A stretch of DNA of 24,550 nucleotides from Gammaproteobacteria bacterium (lineage in GTDB: Bacteria; Pseudomonadota; Gammaproteobacteria; Pseudomonadales; Pseudohongiellaceae), in contig DORE01000045.1 of the NCBI GenBank assembly GCA_003514305.1, forward strand, positions 1 to 24,550. Reading direction: 5' to 3'. Position 1 is the first letter of the stretch, and every line of letters starts with the position of its first letter. The position numbers and the translations under genes are program-made. This document shows positions 15,833-24,550 of this stretch, one piece after another. Under the pieces are notes generated by a model. The model was not told the DNA's origin. It ran no database searches and worked only from the letters and a program-made list of their open reading frames with translations.

Positions 15833-16864
15833 CTATCGCCAGTCGCCGGCCGGCTCATCCGGATCAGATTCAAGGAAGCGAATTAAATCTGCGTGAAACT
15901 GATCAGGTATTTCCACTTGAGGGTTGTGACCAATTTCTGGATAGAGGTGCAAGGCTGAATTGGGCAGTTCATCATGTACGTGGTTGACCCGGGCCACAAA
16001 ATCATCGGCCAGATCATCTTCCTCGCCACCGATGACCAGAGCCTTGGTTGCAATGTGTTGCCAGTCATAAACCACTGGGTCGGTGTACAGCATGTCACTA
16101 ACCATCGCCCTAACGCGCGCGAAGCGGGGATAGTCACCGCTCAAAGTCTGCCCGTACTGCCGACGGACATACTCTAGGTGCGCTGGTGGCCAGTCCCGTG
16201 GATAGTACCGACGATGGCCGCGCAGCACTGATTGATACGAGGGCGGCGCGGGGTCGCTGGCGAGGGGATCACGCCACGGTCGGCTTTGTCGGGAGTCTGT
16301 CAGGCCAATTTGGTTGACCATTGCGACATGCGAAACATTATCAGGATAAAGCATAGTAAAACGGCTGACGACCATGCCGCCCATCGAATGTCCAACCGCC
16401 GCTATCTTATCGATGCCTAGCTCATCCATGAGGGCTTTCATGTTAGCCGCAACAAAATTGAAATTATAAGAAATTAGCGGCTTCGATGACTTCCCATACC
16501 CAATCCGATCAACCGCAATCACTCGAAACCCCGCTGCGCTCAGCCTGCGAAAGCTGTCCTGATACGGTTCTGAGTAGAAGTTATGTCCGTGCTGCCAAAA
16601 CACCACCTGACCATTAGCTTGACCAGTTGGTGATATATCCATATAGGCCATCAGCATTTTCTGACCGTAGCGACGCAATTCTAAGTATTGAACTGGCCAG
16701 GGATACTCAATCTCTTCAAGGTTTAATGACACGGGGCCCCAATGCGCCGGTGCTTCAGCCGGTGGTTCGGCCGGCCAGTCCTCGGCGGCTTGAAGCTGAG
16801 TCACCCCCAGACAAAAGATTAATGAAAAAAACCACCCAAAGGACCTAATTATCATTGTTCTCAT
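15833..16864 (-). CDS. Exported alpha/beta-hydrolase
   Basis: 343 residues. ATG at 16864 has GAGG about 7 bases upstream. Residues 1-26 are a Sec signal peptide ending LQAA. The alpha/beta-hydrolase core is clear: oxyanion-loop HGHNF (92-96), DRIGYGKSS (119-127), nucleophile elbow GHSMGG with S160, the acid around D283/D284 in GGEEDD, and catalytic H313 in EIGHNPQ. Such exported enzymes hydrolyse esters, epoxides or related small molecules; the family alone does not fix the substrate. The 182 bases between it and the SOUL gene hold no gene. The two may share transcription, but nothing ties their functions. Confidence 0.87.
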   Translation of the reverse strand: MRTMIIRSFGWFFSLIFCLGVTQLQAAEDWPAEPPAEAPAHWGPVSLNLEEIEYPWPVQYLELRRYGQKMLMAYMDISPTGQANGQVVFWQHGHNFYSEPYQDSFRRLSAAGFRVIAVDRIGYGKSSKPLISYNFNFVAANMKALMDELGIDKIAAVGHSMGGMVVSRFTMLYPDNVSHVAMVNQIGLTDSRQSRPWRDPLASDPAPPSYQSVLRGHRRYYPRDWPPAHLEYVRRQYGQTLSGDYPRFARVRAMVSDMLYTDPVVYDWQHIATKALVIGGEEDDLADDFVARVNHVHDELPNSALHLYPEIGHNPQVEIPDQFHADLIRFLESDPDEPAGDWR

Positions 16865-17187
16865 TGTTTGCCTCTTGTTCGTTGTTATTACTGCACACAG
16901 CCCGAAACATATCTTGTCGGTAGGTGCCCACGTGACTTTCTGTCTGGCTTTTTATCGATTACGACATTAGCACCCCAACCAGCATTCCGACTAGATGCTG
17001 CCTGATAGCGGGACACCCTCTGCTTCAGATCTCCGGACAAACTGGCCGATCAGGATATTACTCACCGTCTCGATACGCATAACAGCGCCCCCTCCATACA
17101 AATATACACAAACTTCGAAGCAAAACTGTCATATTTCATGGCAGTAATTTTGTTAGAATGCCCATTTGACACAGAACGACGCACACC
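16865..17187. other. Divergent intergenic region, hydrolase/ppk2
   Basis: This 323-base region lies between divergent genes and should carry both promoters. On the plus strand TAGAAT (17154-17159) is a plausible -10 for ppk2. In place of a -35 there is an imperfect inverted repeat, ACTGTCAT-ATTTC-ATGGCAGT (17125-17145, 7 of 8 pairs). Its left arm contains CTGTCAT, the half-site of a Pho box, but the second direct repeat at the right spacing is absent. No gene is seen. Confidence 0.45.
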
Positions 17188-17973
17188 ATGCTTTTTGCGC
17201 TTGAAAATGATCCAGAATTTCTAGACCTTCAGGTAGAAATGGTTCGACTGCAGGATTCTATCCGCAAGACGAGCAAACGTCTGCTGATTATCTTCGAGGG
17301 ACGCGACGCCGCAGGCAAGGGGAGCACTATCATGCGTTTCGTGCGCTTCCTAAACCCCCGTCACTACAGAATTGTGGCTCTGGCCAAACCCACTGAGCAA
17401 GAATCCGGGCAATGGTACTTTCAGCGTTATATCAAGGAGTTGCCTAATCCAGGGCAAATTGTTTTTTTCGATCGCAGCTGGTACAACCGGGCGGTTGTTG
17501 AACCAGTAATGGGATTTTGTTCTCAAAAAGAGTACAAATTCTTCCTTCAACAAGTTGTCCTGCTGGAACGTATGCTCAAGGAAGATGGCTTGCACATGAT
17601 CAAGTTCTGGTTCTCAATTGATGAGAAGGAACAAGCGAAGCGAATTATTGAGCGTCAAACTAATCCCCTCAAACACTGGAAACTCAGCACGGTAGATGCG
17701 CTAGCCCAAGCGAAATGGGATGAGTACACCGAGCACAAGGAAGCAATGTTTGAAAGAACATCAACAACCGATAGCCCGTGGCTAGTAATTGACGGAAATG
17801 ACCGCGACAAGGCGTGCCTCGAATCAATGCGATATGTATTAAACAAGATGGACTATAAAGACAAGGGGCTAACGGGCCAACGCCTCAAGCCGGATCCGAC
17901 CATTGCGACCATGCAGCCAGCTCTCCAAATTTCGCAAAGTATATTTGGGGACTCCGACGAGGCCAAATCCTGA
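17188..17973 (+). CDS. ppk2: Polyphosphate kinase 2
   Basis: 261 residues, the usual length of single-domain PPK2. Walker A is GRDAAGKGS (38-46, K44), and Walker B is FFDRSWYNRA (93-102, D95). The lid region follows with basic residues (RIIERQ). The enzyme moves phosphate between polyphosphate and nucleotides in the cytoplasm, and class I members mostly make GTP or ATP from polyphosphate. The class cannot be fixed here by eye, although length and motifs fit class I. No clear Shine-Dalgarno precedes the ATG, so the mRNA may have a short leader from the TAGAAT at 17154. It stands alone, without ppk1 or ppx nearby. Confidence 0.95.
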   Translation: MLFALENDPEFLDLQVEMVRLQDSIRKTSKRLLIIFEGRDAAGKGSTIMRFVRFLNPRHYRIVALAKPTEQESGQWYFQRYIKELPNPGQIVFFDRSWYNRAVVEPVMGFCSQKEYKFFLQQVVLLERMLKEDGLHMIKFWFSIDEKEQAKRIIERQTNPLKHWKLSTVDALAQAKWDEYTEHKEAMFERTSTTDSPWLVIDGNDRDKACLESMRYVLNKMDYKDKGLTGQRLKPDPTIATMQPALQISQSIFGDSDEAKS

Positions 17974-18255
17974 GTCTAGCTTTCAGCTACAGCTCGTAGA
18001 AAGTCTCCAGCCTACCAAAAGCGATAGTACATACTTGCAATTCCTGTCTTTTGTCAAATTACTGATGCTGCTGAAGATAGCCATTCTGAGCGCTCAACTC
18101 TTGAGACTGAATTTTATTTGCCGCGACATTGGCGGATCAGTATTGATGACACCCTGTGCACTGCGCCAATCAGCTCAGGTAGGTCGCAAAACAGAAGCGC
18201 TAGCGATTACGGAATGGCAGCGGAGCTGACCTTTCCTATTATTCGCTCCGCAGTC

Positions 18256-19236
18256 TCACTCTGACACATTCACAGTAACGTACGCGTCATGATAGAGACC
18301 TCCATCATCCGCCCGCCCCCAGAGGATATACTCGCCGGGCTCACTGAAGGTCATCCTCACACCGTAGATCCCGTCCTCAGGGGTGGGTGGGGGCAGCCAC
18401 AACGCGCCCCAGGGTGAATTGGCGCTGGTCCGAGTGTCCTCCCAGACTTTAACCTGCGGCGGATCAAAAGTAACATTGCCCGGACCGCGATACTTATTCC
18501 ATGAATAATAGAGACCGTTAACCTTATCCACTGTCACTTTGATGGGCGGCGATATTAGCCGACGCTGCATCACCGCTTCCGGGGTTATCAGCGCGGCCGC
18601 CAGACCACCTCCGGCAAACTCAGCAAACGCTCGGGCTTCTTCTACTGGATCCGTTGGTTTTGGTAAGCCATCGTCTTCCACCAACGTGTTAATTAAGATC
18701 TGCTCGCCAGCTCTTGCGCTGCGAATGCCGTCACCCTGCACGGTGACAACTGGTGGGATATTTGCCCGTGATTCCGGCGAACTGGTGCCGGCACCCAAAG
18801 ACCCAGTTTCCGAAGCAATAACCATATTGTCGACAAGGTAGTCCTGTCGGAGTGTTGCGTATGCTTTACGCTCTTCGCCGTTGACCTTCAGCGTCCACAC
18901 TAACTCTCTATCGCCCCAATCAGCTGGTACAGCAACCTCAAACGTAAAGCGATTGCGCCGAGGCAGGAAGTGGGTTGGCTGGCCGCGATCCGCTTCTCCT
19001 GGAGAAAAGTAGTTGGCTTCACCAACCTCTACATCAGGCGAATCTTCCCAGTTTTCGTTCATATACCCAAACATCATGTTGAAGGTGCCATCCTCATTTG
19101 GACGCCAGCCTTCGAACGCCGGCTCGACATGCTGTCCACTTCTGTAGGTCTGGGCTAACACGCCGTTCGGCGTGATCACTAAAAGCGACAAAGCAATGGC
19201 CTTAACCACGATGTGGCCAAAAATCCCCATTTTCAT
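18256..19236 (-). CDS. Secreted protein of unknown function, partner of the cytochrome/copper protein
   Basis: 326 residues with a Sec signal peptide (about 1-28, ending VLAQ). The first ATG (19236) is only 3 bases from AGGA. The ATG two codons later (19230) has better spacing and may be the true start. The mature protein opens with FEGWRPNEDGTFNMMFGYMN, then GQPTHFLPRRNRFTF and a strand ending in ELVWTL. This is a pattern I associate with uncharacterised secreted proteins encoded beside haem or copper oxidoreductases. A beta-rich C-terminal part (PGEYILWGRADDGG) resembles an immunoglobulin-like domain. No metal-binding or catalytic motif is clear. It lies 27 bases after the fusion gene's stop, so the pair is almost surely co-transcribed. 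Confidence 0.8.
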   Translation of the reverse strand: MKMGIFGHIVVKAIALSLLVITPNGVLAQTYRSGQHVEPAFEGWRPNEDGTFNMMFGYMNENWEDSPDVEVGEANYFSPGEADRGQPTHFLPRRNRFTFEVAVPADWGDRELVWTLKVNGEERKAYATLRQDYLVDNMVIASETGSLGAGTSSPESRANIPPVVTVQGDGIRSARAGEQILINTLVEDDGLPKPTDPVEEARAFAEFAGGGLAAALITPEAVMQRRLISPPIKVTVDKVNGLYYSWNKYRGPGNVTFDPPQVKVWEDTRTSANSPWGALWLPPPTPEDGIYGVRMTFSEPGEYILWGRADDGGLYHDAYVTVNVSE

Positions 19237-19263
19237 CTTTCCTGATTCTCCCGAGAATTCGAC

Positions 19264-20697
19264 TTAATCATCACTCTGAGCACTCGAGGCGCGATCAAAA
19301 CGTTCCAGCGGCGAGACAAGCGGCGCCAGGCAAAGCGGGCACCCAATAACATGATTATTCGGTCCCAGATCAAGGGTCTGGCGTCTCTCGGCCATTTCCT
19401 GCTGAAACTGCTCATCATTCATGGTGACACGCATACCCAAGTCGATAAACATGTTTGTTACCGATCGATTGCCTGAACCCTGCCAATTTCTTGGGTCGGG
19501 AACATTTGGATTAGTCTCGGTATTATTCATATATCCCACAATATGAAGAATCGTTCCTTTTGGCAGCAGGGGTGCAGCCTCTTCGTCGTAGGCGTATCCC
19601 CGGACCCAGTTGTGGTCGTAACCTACACAGGACAACGTCTCAACGGAGTAACCCCAAATGGCCTCAAGGCACATTCGCTCTCCTGGCGCATGAAGATGAG
19701 GCTCGAAGGTGATTATCTTCGTGTGATCTTCAAGCACGCGATAGGCGTGCAGTTCCTGCCCATCCTGATTGCCCGCTATGCTAATATCGACCCCATTGCC
19801 CAAACCAAGGGTCGCGCGCTCATACTTGGGCTCATAGCCTTTCGGATGAAAGCGGAATCCAATCTCGAGATGGCCAGTAGTGTCGACGCCGTTGGAGTGC
19901 AAATGCACCGAATCAGAATATATATAGGTGCCGGCTCTGAGCAAGCGTCCACCATCGGGATCAAAAAGATCTGGGTTGCGACCAACTTCGTGCACTGGCC
20001 AGCTGGTGACAGTTTCATCAATCCGATCTCCATTTTCGTCGAGTTGCGCGGTGCTCCAAATCATGTGGTGGAAGATAAATCTTCCGCCAACCGTCTCACG
20101 GCCCGTCCCGGCCTGATTGTCGACATCATTCACCTCGACAATCTCAACCGACTTGACATAACGGTCTTCATCCAGCCCAACCGGCACTCTGTCGATCTCG
20201 CCCCACCAGTCGGCTGTCCCGGCCAGCTTGGTCACCGAATTAGTTTTAACGATTAGGTCTGGCTCTCCCGCATTCCATTTAAGGCTGTCATCGAACATTA
20301 GTGGATCTGGAGCTTCCGCAGGATTGCCTTTCGGAGTGCCTGATTGAGCCCAAATTGAAATGGCGGCAAGCTCTGCTTCGCTCAGTGACGGGTCACTCTT
20401 GTAATTCTGGATACCAACGTCTTTTTCCATGTACCACGGAGGCATTGCACCTGCCCGATCACGTAGGCCAGTTTTATACTCAATCAAACCGGCATAAGGA
20501 GCGACTTGCTCAAACGTGACGAGCGGCATGGGGCCAACGCCTCCAGAACGATGGCAGTTCTGGCAACTGCGCTGAAGAATAGGCTCGATGTCTCTGTGAA
20601 AAGTGACTTCCTGCGCCTGCGCGGACGAAACCGTCAGGATAATGCCAATCAGGCTCGCAAGTGCTGCCGCACGGTGAGAAAAATTTCGATATCTCAT
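19264..20697 (-). CDS. Cytochrome c / copper type II monooxygenase-like fusion, exported
   Basis: 477 residues. ATG at 20697 has AGGAG, spacing about 8. Residues 1-29 are a Sec signal peptide. The N-terminal domain is a monohaem cytochrome c with CQNCH (45-49). Residues 140-425 resemble the copper type II ascorbate-dependent monooxygenase (PHM/DBM) fold. They have an adjacent HH pair (210-211), HLH (265-267), PHLHAPG (334 and 336) and a late methionine, M416 in TNMF. These could form the two separate copper sites of that family. A CPLC pair (453-456) is near the C-terminus. PHM enzymes hydroxylate using O2 and an electron donor; here the fused haem could supply the electrons (inference). Substrate unknown. 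The next gene, 27 bases on, encodes a secreted protein of unknown function. Confidence 0.82.
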   Translation of the reverse strand: MRYRNFSHRAAALASLIGIILTVSSAQAQEVTFHRDIEPILQRSCQNCHRSGGVGPMPLVTFEQVAPYAGLIEYKTGLRDRAGAMPPWYMEKDVGIQNYKSDPSLSEAELAAISIWAQSGTPKGNPAEAPDPLMFDDSLKWNAGEPDLIVKTNSVTKLAGTADWWGEIDRVPVGLDEDRYVKSVEIVEVNDVDNQAGTGRETVGGRFIFHHMIWSTAQLDENGDRIDETVTSWPVHEVGRNPDLFDPDGGRLLRAGTYIYSDSVHLHSNGVDTTGHLEIGFRFHPKGYEPKYERATLGLGNGVDISIAGNQDGQELHAYRVLEDHTKIITFEPHLHAPGERMCLEAIWGYSVETLSCVGYDHNWVRGYAYDEEAAPLLPKGTILHIVGYMNNTETNPNVPDPRNWQGSGNRSVTNMFIDLGMRVTMNDEQFQQEMAERRQTLDLGPNNHVIGCPLCLAPLVSPLERFDRASSAQSDD

Positions 20698-20946
20698 ACG
20701 CTATCTCCTAAAATTTTAATTCTTCCGCAGCCGAGGATGCGGCACAGTCTTCGCTGTAACAGTGCTCGTATCAAGAGCGCGCACTCTTAAGTTTACCAAG
20801 AATTTAAAGCAGCAACATGCCTTGTATCCTAAAGATTTACAACTATCTAATTTTATTGATAATTTTTGTCTATGCGCGCCTAGGCTGACCTCAGCCCTCC
20901 CCCAAATCCAAACTATCGCAGAGCCCCGCAAGCTGTTTTTCACACA

Positions 20947-20973
20947 AAAAACCCGGGACAGGCCCGGGTTTTT
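20947..20973. terminator. Strong terminator of pnp
   Basis: AAAAACCCGGG pairs with CCCGGGTTTTT around the loop ACAGG (20958-20962). It lies 23 bases past the pnp stop codon. On the minus strand the hairpin is followed by six T (20951-20946), so it is a textbook rho-independent terminator, also usable in the plus direction. Confidence 0.92.
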
Positions 20974-20995
20974 ATACATCAGTGAAACCAGCCAA

Positions 20996-23107
20996 TCACT
21001 CGGCAAAGTCTGTCCTTTCTTCCTCAGTGATCTCCTTAATGCTGAGTTTGATCCGACCTCTGGCGTCGAGATCTGTGCACTTAACCAGCACTTCTTCACC
21101 TTCAGAGAGATATTGACTCACATCCTCAACTCTTTCCTGAGAGATTTGCGAAATATGCACCAGGCCATCCTTACCTGGCAAGATAGTAACGAACGCGCCA
21201 AAATCTACGATCCGCGCTACCTTGCCCCTGTACAACCTGCCAACTTCAGCTTCAGCGGTAATCGCGTTCACCATGTCGAGCGCCGCGTCTCGAGAGTCCG
21301 CATCTTCTCCGTAAATGCGAACGTTTCCGTCGTCATCAATGTCTACCGAAGCCCCCGTCTCCTCCGTGATGCCCCGGATGACCGCACCGCCTTTTCCTAT
21401 AACATCGCGAATCTTGTCTGGGTCAATCTTTATGGTCGCCATGGCTGGCGCATTTTCTGAAACCGTTGCCCGCGCTTCTGAGATCACTTCGTTCATCTCA
21501 TCCAAAATATGCAGTCGCGCATCATGGGCCTGAGCCAGAGCAATTTCCATAATCTCTTCAGTGATTCCCTGAATTTTGATATCCATTTGCAGGGCGGTCA
21601 CACCATTTGAGGTACCAGCGACCTTGAAATCCATATCGCCAAGATGATCTTCATCGCCAAGAATATCGGTCAGAACCGCAAAGCGTTCGCCTTCCTTGAT
21701 CAGACCCATCGCGATGCCCGCTACCGGTGCAGAAACAGGTACTCCAGCATCCATCATCGACAAGCTGCTACCACAGACGCTGGCCATCGAGCTGGAACCA
21801 TTTGATTCTGTAATTTCTGAAACCACTCGAATCGCGTAGGGGAAGTCCGCTTCACTTGGCATCACGGCAGCAACGCCACGACGCGCTAAGCGACCGTGGC
21901 CAATTTCACGACGCTTAGGTCCGCTCATGAAGCCCGTCTCACCAACCGAGAAAGGTGGAAAATTATAGTGCAGCATAAAGGGATCTTTCTTCGATCCGAC
22001 CAGACCTTCGATCAGTTGTGCATCTCGCACGGCGCCCAGCGTCGTCACAACCAGCGCCTGCGTCTCGCCTCGAGTAAACAGAGCAGACCCGTGCGCTTTT
22101 GGCAGTACGCCTGTTTCCACTTCGATAGCACGGACGGTCGTGGTATCACGACCGTCAATTCTTGGAGAACCATCGAGAATGCTATTGCGAACGGTGCGCT
22201 TCTCAAGCGCACCAAAGGCATCTGACACCTCTCCAGCCGAAGGCCCGCTCTCCTCGCTGGCAAGCGCTTCAATGGCCTGCTTTTTGATGTCGCCGACTTC
22301 CTCATATCGCCGCACTTTTTCCGAAATTTTATATGCCTCGGCGACGACGGGGCCAAAGCGCTCGGTCAACGCATCCTTGAGAGTGGTGTTTTCTGCCTCA
22401 GGCTGCCAATCCCAGGCAGGTTTACCTGATTCCGCTTTCAGCTCATTGACAGCGTTGATGACAACCTGCATTTCCTGATGAGCAAAGAGAACGGCACCCA
22501 GCATTTGATCTTCACTTAGCTGCTTGGCCTCGGACTCAACCATCAACACGGCAGACTGCGTACCCGCAACCACCATGTCCAACAGTGAATTTTCTAACGT
22601 CTCATAGTCGGGGTTAAGCACATATCCTTGTTCTGCATCATAGCCTACACGAGCTGCGCCAATGGGCTCAGCGAATGGGATTCCTGAAATGGCGAGAGAG
22701 GCTGATGCGCCGATCAAAGCAGTAATATCCGGGTCCTGTGTCTTGCCTCCAGAAATAACGGTACATATCACCTGTACTTCGTTCATGAAACCTTTTGGAA
22801 AGAGTGGCCTGATTGGCCTATCGATAAGGCGCGAGGTCAGCGTTTCTTTTTCTGTTGGCCGACCTTCGCGCTTAAAGAAACCGCCAGGTATTTTTCCTAC
22901 CGCGTAGGTCTTCTCTTGATAGTTTACGGTGAGCGGGAAAAAATCCTGGCCTGGGTTGGCCTGCTTCTTACCGACAACCGTTGCAAGCACCTGCGTGTCG
23001 CCCATGGTCACAGTGACGGCACCAGTAGCCTGTCGCGCGACCTTACCTGTTTCAATAGTGACTTCTTGCCCACCAAATTGAAATGTCTTTCTTACTGGAT
23101 TAAACAT
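20996..23107 (-). CDS. pnp: Polyribonucleotide nucleotidyltransferase (PNPase)
   Basis: 703 residues, full length. The domains are in the normal order: first RNase PH domain (about 10-140), a linking helical domain, and a second, catalytic RNase PH domain with [15 protein letters not shown], whose aspartates belong to the active site. A KH domain ([17 protein letters not shown]) and an S1 domain ([16 protein letters not shown]) follow. It degrades RNA from the 3' end with phosphate, as a trimer and usually in the degradosome. The start ATG has AGGA about 8 bases upstream. The leader hairpin at 23132-23158, between rpsO and pnp, fits the known RNase III cut and self-control of this gene in E. 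coli. Confidence 0.98.
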   Translation of the reverse strand: MFNPVRKTFQFGGQEVTIETGKVARQATGAVTVTMGDTQVLATVVGKKQANPGQDFFPLTVNYQEKTYAVGKIPGGFFKREGRPTEKETLTSRLIDRPIRPLFPKGFMNEVQVICTVISGGKTQDPDITALIGASASLAISGIPFAEPIGAARVGYDAEQGYVLNPDYETLENSLLDMVVAGTQSAVLMVESEAKQLSEDQMLGAVLFAHQEMQVVINAVNELKAESGKPAWDWQPEAENTTLKDALTERFGPVVAEAYKISEKVRRYEEVGDIKKQAIEALASEESGPSAGEVSDAFGALEKRTVRNSILDGSPRIDGRDTTTVRAIEVETGVLPKAHGSALFTRGETQALVVTTLGAVRDAQLIEGLVGSKKDPFMLHYNFPPFSVGETGFMSGPKRREIGHGRLARRGVAAVMPSEADFPYAIRVVSEITESNGSSSMASVCGSSLSMMDAGVPVSAPVAGIAMGLIKEGERFAVLTDILGDEDHLGDMDFKVAGTSNGVTALQMDIKIQGITEEIMEIALAQAHDARLHILDEMNEVISEARATVSENAPAMATIKIDPDKIRDVIGKGGAVIRGITEETGASVDIDDDGNVRIYGEDADSRDAALDMVNAITAEAEVGRLYRGKVARIVDFGAFVTILPGKDGLVHISQISQERVEDVSQYLSEGEEVLVKCTDLDARGRIKLSIKEITEEERTDFAE

Positions 23108-23131
23108 ACTTTTTTCCTATAAATCCAAAAC

Positions 23132-23158
23132 CTGCGCTGTTGCCTATTTCGAGCGCAG
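23132..23158 (-). promoter_or_regulatory. rpsO-pnp intergenic hairpin (terminator/RNase III site)
   Basis: On the minus strand CTGCGCT and AGCGCAG form a perfect 7-bp stem with a 13-base loop, followed by GTTTTGG. It sits 28 bases past the rpsO stop and 24 before the pnp ATG. In E. coli this place holds a leaky rpsO terminator and the stem cut by RNase III that lets PNPase repress itself. A similar role is inferred. Confidence 0.6.
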
Positions 23159-23186
23159 AGTTCCAGTAATGAGTTTTTAAGTGAGC

Positions 23187-23456
23187 TTATCGACGCAGGC
23201 CGAGCCGCTTGATTAGGCTCGAATATCTTTCGACATTTTTGCGCTTTAAGTAATCAAGCAACTTTCTTCTGCTGTTCACCATACGAATCAGTCCCCGGCG
23301 AGAATGGTGATCATGAATATGCTCTTTAAAATGACTCTGAAGGTCATTAATGTTGGCTGTCAGAAGTGCGACCTGCACTTCTGGTGAGCCAGTATCACCA
23401 TCGCTTAACGCGTAGTCTTTGATGATTTCTTCTTTTCTTTCAGCTGATAAAGCCAT
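23187..23456 (-). CDS. rpsO: 30S ribosomal protein S15
   Basis: 89 residues, the standard S15 length. The helical protein has the family's [31 protein letters not shown] and [13 protein letters not shown] segments, the last two being the 16S rRNA-binding helices. It binds the central domain of 16S rRNA early in 30S assembly. ATG at 23456 has GGAGA, spacing about 7. It lies between truB and pnp, the usual gammaproteobacterial order. A candidate promoter is at 23555-23583. Confidence 0.98.
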   Translation of the reverse strand: MALSAERKEEIIKDYALSDGDTGSPEVQVALLTANINDLQSHFKEHIHDHHSRRGLIRMVNSRRKLLDYLKRKNVERYSSLIKRLGLRR

Positions 23457-23554
23457 TTTCGTTTCTCCGTAATATGCGATTAAACAATGAGCACATTACA
23501 AAATAGCAATCTGCCTCACGCAATTTCCATATAAACCCAGGATAACCACGCATA

Positions 23555-23583
23555 TTGATAGTCACCTGGCACTTTCCTGCCAA
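23555..23583 (-). promoter_or_regulatory. Candidate rpsO promoter
   Basis: On the minus strand TTGGCA (23583-23578) and TATCAA (23560-23555) are 17 bases apart, 5 of 6 and 4 of 6 consensus matches. It lies just past the truB stop and about 100 bases before rpsO, where E. coli has the rpsO promoter. Confidence 0.4.
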
Positions 23584-23589
23584 AAAAAT

Positions 23590-24531
23590 CTAGTGTGTTA
23601 CCACCAGACGCCGTGGAGCTACCTTGCCATCATCGTCAATGACACCGATGCCAATAAATTGCTCCTCTTCATAAAGCCTTACAAGCCCTTCAGCCGGCAA
23701 ATGCCTTACCAATACGGATTGACCGTGCTTCACACTGTCAGCCGCAATTCTTGGCAGTCGCACTTCAGGAAGATCCTCGACTGCCTGGTCCATGGGGACC
23801 AATAATCTGTCCAGACCTGCCAAGCCCTCAGCTTCTCTGGTCTTTTTCAACGTTTCAACTGTGACGCACTGCGGCTCCAAAAACATGCCTGCCTGTGTGC
23901 GTCTCAGACCTGCAACATGCGCACCGCAGCCGAGTCTTTCGCCGAGATCATCAGCGAGCGACCTGATATAAGTGCCTTTACTACAGCTTACTTCAACGTC
24001 TATCTCGTCGCCCTGTGTACGCAAAAGTCCGATGTGGTAGATCTCCACTTCCCGAGAAGCTCGCTCAACTTCGACGCCTTTACGCGCCAGCTTGTAAAGC
24101 GGCACACCATCTTGCTTGATCGCTGAGTACATGGGCGGCACCTGCTGGATGACTCCCTTAAAACGCTCTAGTTCGCGTATGATCTCGCGGTCCGAAATTT
24201 GCGAAACGTTCGCTTGCGACACAATGTTGCCGTCCCGATCACCGCTGTCTGTCCGCACACCCAGCTTAATGCGCGCGCGATAAGCCTTATCTGAGTCCAG
24301 CAGGAATTGCGAGACCTTGGTCGCTTCTCCCAAGCACAGCGGCAACACGCCGGTCGCAAGCGGGTCCAGGCTACCCGTATGGCCCGCCTTCGCCGCCTCA
24401 TACAGGTGCTTGACTTCCTGCAGTGCCGCATTGGAGCTAAGACCCAGGCCCTTATCAAGAAGCACAATACCGCTGATCTGGCGGCGATTTCGTTTACTGC
24501 CTTGACCTCGGCGAGTACCGTGGTTTTTCAA
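23590..24531 (-). CDS. truB: tRNA pseudouridine-55 synthase
   Basis: 313 residues, normal TruB length. It has GIVLLDKGLGLSSN (21-34), the catalytic motif HTGSLDPLATG (51-61, nucleophile D56), RIKLGVRTDSGD, and a KGTYIRSLADDLG segment, followed by the C-terminal PUA-like domain. It makes pseudouridine 55 in the T-loop of tRNAs. The start must be TTG at 24531: an in-frame TAA lies 12 bases upstream (24546-24544) and no ATG or GTG occurs in the first conserved stretch. That upstream TAA may be the end of rbfA, the usual neighbour, which is outside the window. A GAGAAAG run gives a weak ribosome site. Confidence 0.96.
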   Translation of the reverse strand: MKNHGTRRGQGSKRNRRQISGIVLLDKGLGLSSNAALQEVKHLYEAAKAGHTGSLDPLATGVLPLCLGEATKVSQFLLDSDKAYRARIKLGVRTDSGDRDGNIVSQANVSQISDREIIRELERFKGVIQQVPPMYSAIKQDGVPLYKLARKGVEVERASREVEIYHIGLLRTQGDEIDVEVSCSKGTYIRSLADDLGERLGCGAHVAGLRRTQAGMFLEPQCVTVETLKKTREAEGLAGLDRLLVPMDQAVEDLPEVRLPRIAADSVKHGQSVLVRHLPAEGLVRLYEEEQFIGIGVIDDDGKVAPRRLVVTH

Positions 24532-24550
24532 GTTTCTTTCTCGTTATTTC

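Noticed and set aside
17903..18229. 108-codon plus-strand frame after ppk2
   Set aside because: It begins inside ppk2 in another frame and has no ribosome site or recognisable motif.
18256..20697. Reading the haem/copper pair as part of a denitrification (nitrous oxide reductase) locus
   Set aside because: No CuA motif or Nos accessory genes; the histidine pattern fits the PHM type better.

Overview
The window reads as chromosomal DNA of a free-living, aerobic, probably marine gammaproteobacterium. The basis is the (rbfA)-truB-rpsO-pnp order at the right end, many exported proteins with ordinary Sec signal peptides, a cbb3-like oxidase, a secreted KatG, and a two-gene bacterioferritin. No rRNA, tRNA, CRISPR array, prophage or intact insertion sequence is visible. 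I cannot name the genus from the sequence.

Layout, left to right. (1) 1-1522, minus: most of a secreted M1-family metallopeptidase, cut by the window edge. (2) 1837-5647, plus: a three-gene, start-stop-overlapping operon. It encodes a single-chain cbb3-type oxidase (CcoN + CcoO + two cytochrome c domains), a 56-residue CcoQ-like membrane protein, and a membrane-anchored dihaem cytochrome of the TsdA (thiosulfate dehydrogenase) type. The simplest reading is a compact thiosulfate-to-oxygen electron chain. (3) 5734-7006, minus: a secreted protein of unknown function, followed by a DsrE-like gene broken by an in-frame TGA. (4) 7007-7810: about 800 bases with no convincing gene. (5) 7811-8778, minus: two adjacent bacterioferritin subunits with complementary active-site losses. 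(6) 8973-12040: a small HNH protein (minus), an ADP-ribosylglycohydrolase-like protein, a META-domain protein and a fatty-acid-desaturase-like membrane protein (all plus). (7) 12570-16864, minus: exported catalase-peroxidase KatG, a SOUL haem-binding protein and an exported alpha/beta hydrolase. (8) 17188-17973, plus: a polyphosphate kinase 2. (9) 18256-20697, minus: a cytochrome c/copper monooxygenase-like fusion followed by a secreted protein of unknown function. (10) 20996-24531, minus: pnp, rpsO, truB.

The most interesting part is the oxidase-TsdA operon. A full haem-copper oxidase active site and three haem c sites sit on one polypeptide, and a TsdA-like cytochrome takes the place that ccoP has in a normal ccoNOQP operon. 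Second are the haem/copper fusion pair at 18256-20697, the split bacterioferritin, the interrupted DsrE-like gene, and a perfect 19-bp palindrome placed to control katG. All functional statements are from motif reading; no database search was possible.
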